Part shown: positions 23,301-29,851 of the stretch, one piece after another | Position numbering within the stretch: the first letter of the stretch is position 1 | How the letters are laid out: every line of letters starts with the position of its first letter | Source of the DNA: Pseudomonas fluorescens | Lineage (GTDB): Bacteria; Pseudomonadota; Gammaproteobacteria; Pseudomonadales; Pseudomonadaceae | Reading direction: 5' to 3' | DNA length: 37,929 bases | NCBI RefSeq assembly: GCF_902497855.1 | Contig: NZ_CABVHU010000024.1 | Location: 66,666-104,594 of the forward strand | Position numbers and translations under genes: made by a program | Notes under the pieces: generated by a model | Told to the model about the DNA's origin: nothing | Seen by the model: only the letters and a program-made list of their open reading frames with translations | Database searches by the model: none

Positions 23301-24866
23301 CGCCTGACCGCGGCCGGTGACGGTTGGCAGGTGGTCCAGAGCCAAAGCCTGGACGTAACCAGCGGTGATACGCCGCTGACCTTGCCCGCGGACGCGACGG
23401 CTATTCGCCTGCGCCTGGATGACAGTGCGCAAGCGCTGTTCCGTTCGGCACTGGATGATCTGCTGAGTTATCCCTACGGCGGCGTGGAACAGACCGCCAG
23501 CCGTTTGCTGCCATTGAGCATCGCCTATCCGACTCTATCGTCTAACCCGCGGATCCGCGATCGCTTGCGTCTGATCATGCAGAACAGCCGCCTGCGCCTG
23601 GTGCAAATGGCCGGGCCGTCAGCGAGCTTCACCTGGTGGGGTATGGATGGCGAGCCGGATGCGTTTCTCACCGCTTACGCCTACTACGCCGACTGGCACG
23701 CCAGCAAGGCGTTGGGGTTGAGCCTGCCGCCGGAGCATTGGCAGCGGGTGCTGGAGGTCTATGCGAAACAGGCGAAGAACACGCCGCTGTTGCAGCGGGC
23801 GCTGATTGTGTCCTTCGCCAAACAGATGCAACTGCCGGTGAACACCTTGCTCAGTGGCTTGATGGATGAGCTGGCGAACGCCGGCGAGGGTAATGCCGCA
23901 AACCTGATGGAAGAGGGCGAAGACAGCATCGTCATGAGCGATCCGGATTCTGCGTTGGGGTTGGCCAGTGCCCGCGTGTTGACCGCGTCTTTGGCTCGCC
24001 AGGCGAAGGTCGATGCGCCAGAGGCTTTCACTCGGCAACTGGCGGATGCGCAGCAGCGCGTGGAAGTCAGTTCCCAGCCGTTTGCTGAAGCGTTGAATCT
24101 GTCGCTGCAAGGCTTCGATCAGGCTCACGCTCAAGCACTGCTGCAGCGTTTGCTGCCACAGCAATCGACACTGGAGCGTGCCTTGGCGCTGACCTGGCTG
24201 CAACGCAGCATCGAGCAGGCATCGCCCGCCGTCGCACTGACGCCGGGTGACGGCTGGAAGCAGGAGCAGGGGGCGACCGGTGAGGTTTACTGGACGTGGC
24301 AGGGGGCTTCGCCCGTGCCTGCGGTGCTGTCCCTGGCCGGCGCGCAAGAGCGTCCGCTGCGGGCCGCATTGAGTTATCAGACCCGGCAACCTCCAGTCGA
24401 GCCCATGGCCGTGACCATCACCCGTCGCCTGTCCCGTCTGGTACCGGGTGACGAAGCCTTTACCTTCAAACTGGAAGCGGTCGGCAACAAGCCGTTGTCC
24501 AGCGACAGCCTCTACCTGGACGAAGTGATCATCACCAGCAAAGCCGCGCAACCGCTGCGCTACGGCATGCTCGAAGTGCCGCTGCCACCGGGTGCTGACG
24601 TCGAGCGCACCACCTGGGGCATCAAACTCATGGGCAAGGCCGGCACCGAGCCGACGGCGTTGGAGAAAGCGCGTTTCGAGCCGGGGCAAATGGCCTATGC
24701 CATTCCAGTCGACGCCTTGAGCGGCGAATTGCGCCTGCGTCACTTGGTGCGCTTCTCGCAAAAAGGTCAGTTCAACCTGCCGCCGGTTCGCTTCACCCAG
24801 GTCTATGCGCCGCAGCATCAGGCCCGGGAACAAAAGCCGGCACTGGGCCAGGTCACGGTCCACTGA
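20301..24866 (+). CDS. magD: Bacterial alpha-2-macroglobulin family protein without thioester (MagD/YfaS type)
   Basis: 1521 residues from the ATG at 20301 that overlaps the magC stop; an ATG five codons later (20316) would give a tidier signal peptide (M-L-R-F-L-P-L-L-L...Y-A-E). A chain of MG beta-domains occupies about 30-900, then a region equivalent to the bait segment at about 827-852 (Gly/Pro-rich, then basic), then the CUB and helical TED domain, then C-terminal beta-domains. At the place where thioester-bearing family members read Y-P-Y-G-C-L-E-Q, this protein has Y1057-P-Y-G-G-V-E-Q1064, so it cannot form the thioester bond. Family members trap proteases in the periplasm; P. aeruginosa MagD has been described as a thioester-lacking, proteolytically processed form working with neighbours of its operon. 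No N-terminal lipobox is seen, in contrast to E. coli YfhM. Confidence 0.93.
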   Translation: MIGIRMLRFLPLLLVLVLPFSTAYAEDTVEPSNYTPVAGESFFLLADSSFGSDEQAMVRLEAPGRDYRRFRMEPYGGADIRVYRIDKPLDFLKRQKNLHRVVSDGQFKGEGLSNTLAYLWDNWYRKSRRVMQRAFSYESRKQVTEEVPELKMGTAIAAPTPYDAQPQFALIPGLPVISQFRYPLWQAKPIQPPAGVNLAGSSSEFVSDAPGNVYIPLGNLKPGLYLVEALIGKYRATTMVFVSNTVAVSKIAGDELLVWAARKHQGSSVPKVNVLWTDGLGVMSSGATDVDGLLRLKHVSPERSFVIGEDEEGGVFVAENFYYDSEIYDTKLYAFTDRPLYRPGDWVSLKIVGREFKNARDSVQPSAADVNLTVLDATGTALQTLALKLDAKAGTQGRLQLPDNAVAGGYELRFSYKDQAYSSAFRVAEYIKPHFDISLNLAKQDYRTGEPVTGSLVLLYPDGKPVANAKLSLSLRAQQLSMVDNELQYLGQFPVELTSTELTTDAKGNATLDLPAAEKPSRYMLTVFASDGAAYRVKTTKEILIDRGAASFSLRAPQRFSAVGDKVAFSYLNEGGSEQSKAVTPSRYGWVRLEDQSTGEGKLAATDKGFTLAFERPGTYNLTLKDDHGRAIGATGHSVTGDGVKAVPGTVEIVLDKPEYNAGDEALALITFPEPVSDALLSLERDKVEATALLSKGGDWLRMEKLSDTQYRARIPVKDSFAPNLTFSVLYTKGGQYSFQNAGIKVIAPQIDVVIATDKESYQPGDTVSVDLTTQFAGKPILAHLTVSVVDEMIYALQPEVAPSIDQFFYHPRRNNVRTSASLSFISYDVALPGSPGAPGKANRSERGVKVLERPRREDVDTAAWQPELVTDANGKTRFTFKMPDSLTRWRITARAIADDGQVGQKKQFVRSEKPLYLKWSGPARFRSGDKPELGVFAFSQAEKPVAAELVIHYGGATQRVPVTLNNGINYIALPTFALANGEWTAELVQDGKTADALAVRLTAAGDGWQVVQSQSLDVTSGDTPLTLPADATAIRLRLDDSAQALFRSALDDLLSYPYGGVEQTASRLLPLSIAYPTLSSNPRIRDRLRLIMQNSRLRLVQMAGPSASFTWWGMDGEPDAFLTAYAYYADWHASKALGLSLPPEHWQRVLEVYAKQAKNTPLLQRALIVSFAKQMQLPVNTLLSGLMDELANAGEGNAANLMEEGEDSIVMSDPDSALGLASARVLTASLARQAKVDAPEAFTRQLADAQQRVEVSSQPFAEALNLSLQGFDQAHAQALLQRLLPQQSTLERALALTWLQRSIEQASPAVALTPGDGWKQEQGATGEVYWTWQGASPVPAVLSLAGAQERPLRAALSYQTRQPPVEPMAVTITRRLSRLVPGDEAFTFKLEAVGNKPLSSDSLYLDEVIITSKAAQPLRYGMLEVPLPPGADVERTTWGIKLMGKAGTEPTALEKARFEPGQMAYAIPVDALSGELRLRHLVRFSQKGQFNLPPVRFTQVYAPQHQAREQKPALGQVTVH

Positions 24867-24867
24867 C

Positions 24868-26487
24868 ATGACCCGGTCCCTGGTCTGGATGCTGCTGTGC
24901 TTGATTCCTGTGCTGGCGACTGCGCAGGACGAGCCGCTGCGCCTGGGCTTCAAGGGTGAATTGCTATCCTTGAGCCGGACTCAGCTGATCGCGCGCGAGC
25001 CATTGCCTTCCGGGTTGGAGACCCCACTGGGCAGTGTGTGGAAGTTATTCGTCTACGCCTGGCTGGTGGATACCGGCTCGCGTGAACCGGCTTATGAATG
25101 CCGCGGGCAGTCGAAGGAGGAAGTGTATTGCTGCACGGCAGGCGGCAAGATCGAGCGCGATCAGGCGCTGATCAAGTCCTGCGGGTTGTATTTTGAGCCT
25201 GGGCGCTTGGGTATCACTGGCGTTGAGTGGCGCCAGTATTGGCAGGCGCGCCAAGCGCCGGAGTGGTTGCTGGACTTGGCATCGTTGCAGCCAGCCACTC
25301 GGGTTCCAGTGACTGAATTGTTGCGGGCGCTGAGCATGATGCCGGCACAGGATCAGGCACGGCGAGTATTGCTGGATGTGGTGTTGAACGCCGCCGACGG
25401 CAACGTCGTGGGCGAACTCGGCGGCCGGTTACGGGTGAAAACCTGGAGCTGGCTGGACGATCAGGATCCAAGGTCTCGCCAGGGTGGGTTTGCCGGGTGG
25501 TTGGCGGATGGAATGCCGGTCTGGGCCGGTGGCCGGGGGACCAGTCAGATGCTCTTGCGCAATTATGGTGCAGCCTTGTCATCCGTGCTGCCGGTTGAGT
25601 GGCCAGCAGACGCCGGGCGTTGCGTCGAAGTCGGGCTGTTTTCGCGCTATCCGGTTGGACGCGTCCTGGCGGGGGATCGTGTTGTTGCGCCCGGTCCCAT
25701 GCAGGGCGACTACCGCGTCGAATTCGCCAACGGCAACCAACTCGATATCCACAGCGGCGGTGAGCTGTTTTTAACGGGCGACAAGCTGGTCGCCCGCCTG
25801 GACCGCGAAGAATACGTCGCTCGCGTCCTGCAGCGCGAAGCCAGGGCCGAACCCGCCGAAGCCGCCAAAGCCCTGGCCGTTGCCATCCGCACCTACCTCC
25901 TGCAAAACGCCAGCCGCAACGGCGACTGCCTGAGCATCGACGACAGCAGCAATCGCCAGCGTGTCGCCCCGCGCCCGGCCACCGCCGAGTCGCGCAGCAT
26001 CGCCGCCTGGACCAGCGACCTGGTCCTCGCCGGCAGCACCGTCACCTACCACTCCGACCAAACCGGCCCGAACCAACTCTCCTGGCAGCAATCCGTTGAA
26101 CAAGCCAACGCCGGCCAACGCTACGACGCCATCCTGCTGCACGCCTATCCACGCGCCAGCCTCAGTCGCTGGGACAATCCCGTGGCCTCCTGCGAAGCAC
26201 TCCCCGCCGCCCAAAACTGGCTACAACAACAGCGCCGCGGCTGGCGCCAACGCCTGGCAAGCGAAACCGGCTACAGCGAAGTCAGCACCTTCGCCGTCTG
26301 TCGCCTCACCTTCGGCCGGCCCCATGTCGACCGCGAACGCCAGCGCATCTACGTGCGCGGCGTGCTGTCACTGCAAGACCGTCTCGACCTGACCCACGAA
26401 TACCTGCACCTGGCCTTCGAAGCACACCCCAACGGCCAGGATGAAACCTACATCGAAGGGCTCGCCCGCCACCTCTTGCTGGAATAA
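24868..26487 (+). CDS. magE: MagE-like DUF2300 protein with PBP-like, SpoIID-like and HExxH motifs
   Basis: 539 residues from the ATG at 24868, one base after the magD stop; the signal peptide ends near A-T-A-Q at residue 20. Three sets of catalytic-type motifs occur in order. At 55-60 G-S56-V-W-K59-L looks like the SxxK of penicillin-binding proteins, with S-C-G at 104-106 and V-K191-T-W as possible second and third boxes. At 315-343 the string E-Y-V-A-R-V-L-Q-R-E324...A-K-A-L-A-V-A-I-R-T-Y, with V-T-Y-H395-S at 392-396, matches the SpoIID amidase-enhancer/lytic transglycosylase pattern. At 510-514 H-E-Y-L-H, followed by E526 and E530, is an HExxH zinc-protease signature. E. coli YfaQ is the family name-bearer; its function is unknown. 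A strong switch from G-rich to C-rich codon endings occurs near 25700. Confidence 0.85.
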   Translation: MTRSLVWMLLCLIPVLATAQDEPLRLGFKGELLSLSRTQLIAREPLPSGLETPLGSVWKLFVYAWLVDTGSREPAYECRGQSKEEVYCCTAGGKIERDQALIKSCGLYFEPGRLGITGVEWRQYWQARQAPEWLLDLASLQPATRVPVTELLRALSMMPAQDQARRVLLDVVLNAADGNVVGELGGRLRVKTWSWLDDQDPRSRQGGFAGWLADGMPVWAGGRGTSQMLLRNYGAALSSVLPVEWPADAGRCVEVGLFSRYPVGRVLAGDRVVAPGPMQGDYRVEFANGNQLDIHSGGELFLTGDKLVARLDREEYVARVLQREARAEPAEAAKALAVAIRTYLLQNASRNGDCLSIDDSSNRQRVAPRPATAESRSIAAWTSDLVLAGSTVTYHSDQTGPNQLSWQQSVEQANAGQRYDAILLHAYPRASLSRWDNPVASCEALPAAQNWLQQQRRGWRQRLASETGYSEVSTFAVCRLTFGRPHVDRERQRIYVRGVLSLQDRLDLTHEYLHLAFEAHPNGQDETYIEGLARHLLLE

Positions 26488-26490
26488 ACC

Positions 26491-27306
26491 ATGAAACTCC
26501 GTTATCCACAGGGCTTGTTGTTCCTTTACGCCTGTTGCGTATTACCGATGACGATGGCCGCCGACGCCGCAGTCAAACTCGACACGCCGATGGGCGGCTG
26601 GCGTACCGGTGCACCTGAAGGTGAAGGCGAAAATTTTCGCCAGGTCGTCAACTACCCCGCGTCCTCGGTGAACACCCCGGTCGGACAGGCCAACACCGCA
26701 CGCATCACTGGCCAGATCAAGGCCACGCCCAAGTCCGATGACCCCGGCCGGTTGATCGTCAATGGCGTCAGCATGCCGCTGAAGATCGACCCTGCCGGCC
26801 GTTTTGATCGACCGTTCTCATTCCCCAACGGCAGCAACAGCGTCGAAGTGCGCAGCGCCGATGGCCAGCAACGCCACCGCACGCAGTTCCTCAACACCAG
26901 CGGCGGCGCCACCGCGGCCAAATTGCGAGTGCTGCTGGCCTGGGACAGCGATGGCACGGATCTGGATCTGCACCTGATAACCCCGGACGGCGCGCACATC
27001 TGGTACGGCGATCGCGTCGTCCCCAATGGTGCGGCGCTCGATGTCGACGTGACGACAGGCTACGGCCCGGAGATCTTCGCCATGCCGGCACCGATCAAGG
27101 GCCAATACCTCGTTTACGTGAATTATTTCGGGGGTGGGTATCGGAGTGTTGAGCAAGGGCAGGAGGAGGCGGTTCAGCCGCTGACGACGGCGCAGGTGAC
27201 GGTGATTACGGAGGAGGGGACGCCGGACGAGAAGATGGAGACGTTCCTGGTGCCGATGCGGGCGGTGGGGGAGTTGACGTTGGTTAAGGGGTTTAGTTAT
27301 CCGTGA
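26491..27306 (+). CDS. magF: MagF-like periplasmic DUF2135 protein
   Basis: 271 residues, starting three bases after the magE stop. The signal peptide ends near T-M-A-A-D at about residue 24. It is a paralogue of the first gene: both share M/I-G-G-W-R, G-S-N-S-V-E-V-R-S-A-(E/D)-G-Q, L-D-L-H-(I/L)-(V/I)-T-P-D-G, Y-L-V-Y-V-N-Y and the closing D-E-K-x-E-T-F-x-V-P-x-R-A-x-G pattern. P. aeruginosa MagF has been linked to MagD; the mechanism is not known. The last 180 bases are extremely G-rich on the coding strand (81 G against 27 C by hand count), unlike the C-rich stretch before it. No terminator is seen after the stop; the hip region follows directly. Confidence 0.85.
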   Translation: MKLRYPQGLLFLYACCVLPMTMAADAAVKLDTPMGGWRTGAPEGEGENFRQVVNYPASSVNTPVGQANTARITGQIKATPKSDDPGRLIVNGVSMPLKIDPAGRFDRPFSFPNGSNSVEVRSADGQQRHRTQFLNTSGGATAAKLRVLLAWDSDGTDLDLHLITPDGAHIWYGDRVVPNGAALDVDVTTGYGPEIFAMPAPIKGQYLVYVNYFGGGYRSVEQGQEEAVQPLTTAQVTVITEEGTPDEKMETFLVPMRAVGELTLVKGFSYP

Positions 27307-27330
27307 TGCGAAATCTCAGTAGCGTTGCTA

Positions 27331-27496
27331 ATTGATGCTCATAAGCTACAAATTTCGATTTTCTGGATAGTTTTGTAGCTTGCAAGCCACAACGTTGACT
27401 GTTGATGAAAAATCACACTTGATGTTGCGATTTTTGTGTCTCAGAGGCTACAGTAATCGACGAAGTGACGATTATTGATGCTCAGGGGCTACAAAT
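27331..27496 (+). promoter_or_regulatory. Repeated operator-like sequences before hipB
   Basis: A 23-base direct repeat with 20 matches occurs at 27331-27353 and 27474-27496 (attgatgctca...gctacaaat), 143 bases apart. The second copy covers the AGGGG ribosome-binding site and the first two bases of the hipB ATG. AAGCTACAAA (27343-27352) also has an exact inverse at 27372-27381, and another GCTACA lies at 27447-27452. HipB-type antitoxins are known to repress their own operon by binding several palindromic operators, so these are the best operator candidates. The area is AT-rich compared with the flanks. Confidence 0.55.
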
Positions 27497-27758
27497 GACG
27501 ACTCTGTTTGATGTTGCCGATATGTTGAAGCAGGCCCGAGGTAAAGCCCGCTTGAGCCAGGAAGCCTTGGCTAAACGTGCCGGCGTATCCCGTTCGACCG
27601 TGGCGCGCATGGAAACCATGGCTAAAGGCGATATGAGCGTCTCGGCATTCGTTCGCCTATTGGAGGCGGCCGGGTATGACTTGAAGCTGGTGAAGGCCGG
27701 ACATGAGCGTACCGTTGAAGACATCCTGGCCGAGCAGCGCTCCGGAGTTTCTGAATAA
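27495..27758 (+). CDS. hipB: HipB-like Xre-family antitoxin
   Basis: 87 residues from the ATG at 27495, with AGGGG 7 bases upstream; a GTG at 27465 would add ten residues but lacks such a site. An Xre-type helix-turn-helix fills about 8-60 (L-S-Q-E-A-L-A-K-R-A-G-V-S-R-S-T-V-A-R-M-E), followed by a short tail (about 66-87) that in HipB proteins can contact the toxin. It should repress the operon and neutralise the HipA kinase downstream. The stop overlaps the hipA start by one base (TAATG), so the pair is translationally coupled. The base composition is lower in GC than the mag genes, in keeping with an accessory locus. Confidence 0.88.
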   Translation: MTTLFDVADMLKQARGKARLSQEALAKRAGVSRSTVARMETMAKGDMSVSAFVRLLEAAGYDLKLVKAGHERTVEDILAEQRSGVSE

Positions 27759-29098
27759 TGGTTTTAGATGTCCATGTGAGCGCAAGAACCGTCGCGACAC
27801 TCTACCGAGAGCGCGATGAGTACATCTTGAAGTACTTGCCTGGGACGGAAAATGGGGACTTCGTCAGCTTGGCGTTGCCTGTTCGGGAGGAATCTTGGCG
27901 GTGGCCCCGCGATTTGTTTCCGTTTTTTCGACAGAATTTGCCTGAGGGATATTTGCTAGGGGTAATCCGTGAGGAATTTGGTGCATTGCTCGACGGCACC
28001 GACCTTTCATTGCTGGGTGTAATCGGTGGCGCCGGGATTGGGCGGGTGACCGTCACGCCCGAAGGCGTCGCGCCGGGCGCCGAAATGGAGCCCTTGGAAA
28101 TTGAGCAATTGTTGACCGCCGAAAACACCACAGAACATTTTGCTGCACTGGTGCGACGTTACGCACGAGCGGCGATATCGGGTGTAGTGCCTAAATTCAT
28201 CGCGACAGATATCAAACATCACGATTTGCCTTTGGGCAAACCCACCCTGCGTACTGGTTTTCACATCATCAAAGGCTCGGATGACACGACACCCTACCTG
28301 GGCTTCAACGAGTTCTACACCATGCGTGTGCTAGAGCGATTGCAGGTCGTACCGGTAGCCACATGCAGTATGTCGGACGATGGACGAATATTGGTAGTGG
28401 ATCGTTTCGACGTCGATGAACACGGCCGGCCGCTCTGTGGGTTGGAAGATGCGTGTGGATTGTTGGGGCTTCCGCCTCATGAGAAATATGCAACCACAAC
28501 CGAACGAGTATGGAACGCCACTCGCCCTTACATACCCGGAGATCGGCTACGTGAGCAGCGTGAGCACTTCGGCTGGCACATTTTGGCGAACTACGTGGTG
28601 AGAAACGCCGACTGTCATGCCAAAAACATCGCGCTCTATTACACCTCGCGAGCGAATGTCGCGTTCACTCCGATCTATGACTTGGTGACTACCCAGGCTT
28701 ATCCCCGCTTCGCCTCGAATCCCCCAGGGTTATCTGTGGGCGGTCGGCAGACCTGGACGCCAGGCCGCACGCTCGAAATCTTCTTCAATGGGGTTTTGGG
28801 TATTCCCCCGCGTCAGTACGCCATGATGGTCGAGCAACTGTGCGAGTCGGCTATCACCGTGGGAAAAGAAGTGATCGAAGCCGCGAAAAACGAACCTGCC
28901 TGGCGTGATGTGGCCAAACACATGGTGCATGCCTGGAACGAAGGCATGGAAACGTTACGGAGTTCAAAAGCAGCTCCGCATTTTCGAGGGTTGGATACCG
29001 CCATTACGGAGGCGGGGTTCTCAGGCCCGCGAGCGGCAGAAACCAGTCGAGTACAGATTGGCCGCTCCGAGTTGTTGGCGCCGAGAAAACGCAGGTAA
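27758..29098 (+). CDS. hipA: HipA-like serine/threonine kinase toxin
   Basis: 446 residues, full length for the family. The N-terminal subdomain (about 1-105) is followed by the kinase core: A-I-S141-G-V-V-P-K-F (the G-loop with its possible autophosphorylation serine), F-H-I-I-K172 (ATP-binding lysine), V-V-D-R-F-D, the catalytic loop R-N-A-D285-C-H-A-K-N290, and the metal-binding I-Y-D308-L. All catalytic residues appear intact. E. coli HipA phosphorylates glutamyl-tRNA synthetase and triggers the stringent response and persistence; related kinases use other targets, so the substrate here is open. The gene ends 67 bases before an oppositely oriented antitoxin gene. Confidence 0.88.
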   Translation: MVLDVHVSARTVATLYRERDEYILKYLPGTENGDFVSLALPVREESWRWPRDLFPFFRQNLPEGYLLGVIREEFGALLDGTDLSLLGVIGGAGIGRVTVTPEGVAPGAEMEPLEIEQLLTAENTTEHFAALVRRYARAAISGVVPKFIATDIKHHDLPLGKPTLRTGFHIIKGSDDTTPYLGFNEFYTMRVLERLQVVPVATCSMSDDGRILVVDRFDVDEHGRPLCGLEDACGLLGLPPHEKYATTTERVWNATRPYIPGDRLREQREHFGWHILANYVVRNADCHAKNIALYYTSRANVAFTPIYDLVTTQAYPRFASNPPGLSVGGRQTWTPGRTLEIFFNGVLGIPPRQYAMMVEQLCESAITVGKEVIEAAKNEPAWRDVAKHMVHAWNEGMETLRSSKAAPHFRGLDTAITEAGFSGPRAAETSRVQIGRSELLAPRKRR

Positions 29099-29165
29099 AG
29101 CCCGTGTCAGGCAAGACTGGACTGACCCACTGAGGGGTATTGATCGGCCATGATCAAACTCCAGG

Positions 29166-29405
29166 CTATAGGTCATCCAGGCTTACCTTGACTCGCTGAA
29201 GGGTGGCAAGACGTTCGGTGACCACTGCGATGAGGGCTTCATCCTCTTCGCTAAGTAATGTTGCCTTGAAAGGCAATTTGCCTCGCTCGGCGACGTATTG
29301 AAGGGTTTGGCGCAGAAGCTCGGAGGGCGTTACCCCGAGTTTTTCCAGCTCGGCAAATGAACGCTGCTTCAGGTCATCGTCAATGCGAATGTTGATAGAA
29401 GCCAT
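29166..29405 (-). CDS. Orphan RelB/DinJ-family antitoxin
   Basis: 79 residues from the ATG at 29405; the upstream in-frame extension is not supported. The N-terminus M-A-S-I-N-I-R-I-D-D-D-L-K forms the strand of a ribbon-helix-helix, and E-L-E-K-L-G-V-T-P-S-E-L-L-R-Q-T-L is the helix pattern of RelB/DinJ. G-K-L-P-F at 42-46 is also typical. The C-terminal part would wrap around a RelE/YafQ toxin, but the only sequence left before hipA is 67 bases, so no partner gene is present. It may be a leftover, regulate in trans, or neutralise a toxin elsewhere. An inverted repeat directly upstream suggests self-control. Confidence 0.8.
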   Translation of the reverse strand: MASINIRIDDDLKQRSFAELEKLGVTPSELLRQTLQYVAERGKLPFKATLLSEEDEALIAVVTERLATLQRVKVSLDDL

Positions 29406-29417
29406 GGTGAGATACCT

Positions 29418-29437
29418 GTAATGACGTTTGTCGTTAC
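29418..29437 (-). promoter_or_regulatory. Operator-like inverted repeat before the orphan antitoxin gene
   Basis: GTAATGAC (29418-29425) and GTCGTTAC (29430-29437) are inverse copies with one mismatch around GTTT, 12 bases upstream of the antitoxin start. Ribbon-helix-helix antitoxins usually bind such short palindromes in their own promoters. Confidence 0.45.
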
Positions 29438-29511
29438 GGTAGCAATTGCTTCCCTGCGTCACAACCTCTTGTTCAGATTTTTAGACGACGGGTTACTTTC
29501 TTTCAGACATT

Positions 29512-29535
29512 AAAAAGCCGGCTTGTGGCCGGCTT
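29512..29535 (-). terminator. Rho-independent terminator, minus-strand orientation
   Basis: Perfect 8-bp stem AAGCCGGC/GCCGGCTT with a 5-base loop. On the minus strand it is followed by five U's (AAAAA at 29512-29516). It would end transcripts coming from the small open frame at 29554 or from the S24 repressor gene. Confidence 0.75.
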
Positions 29536-29553
29536 CTCGGGGACTGGCTTGGT

Positions 29554-29763
29554 TTATTTTTGGTAAACCGCAACAGCCTTCAAAACGTACACCCGGATCT
29601 TGCGTCCGGCTGTGGGACTCGGCGAGAAAGTGATCTGCCGGGTCGGTGCGATCTGGGCCTTGGGAAGGGTCGATGCGCAAATGTGGGGCGTAGCATACTG
29701 ATTTTTTTGGGGAATTCCCAGCTTGGTGTGTGTATTAGAGCTGTTGGGGGTGTCTTGGGCCAT
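29554..29763 (-). CDS. Small hypothetical protein, doubtful
   Basis: 69 residues from the ATG at 29763. In its favour, the stop codon lies 18 bases before a good minus-strand terminator, and codon endings lean to G/C, as in the neighbours. Against it, no ribosome-binding site is visible before the ATG, a REP half-site lies just upstream, and the product has no recognised family. The protein is Thr/Pro/Lys-rich in the middle and ends in a possible beta strand (K-I-R-V-Y-V-L-K-A-V-A-V-Y-Q-K), with no signal peptide or membrane segment. The region between 29406 and 29851 otherwise holds only the terminator, an operator-like repeat and a REP half-site. Confidence 0.3.
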   Translation of the reverse strand: MAQDTPNSSNTHTKLGIPQKNQYATPHICASTLPKAQIAPTRQITFSPSPTAGRKIRVYVLKAVAVYQK

Positions 29764-29798
29764 GCAGCAAACTTGGGTTTTCGGGTGAATGTTCTACC

Positions 29799-29826
29799 GC
29801 CTTCGCTGGCAAGCCAGCTCCTACAT
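29799..29826. repeat. Single REP half-site
   Basis: gccttcgctggcaagccagctc matches the REP core of the tandem array at 1-390, but without the inverted partner found at the other REP sites. Confidence 0.7.
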
Positions 29827-29851
29827 GGGGGGCGAAGGGAGAGCCGCGGCA

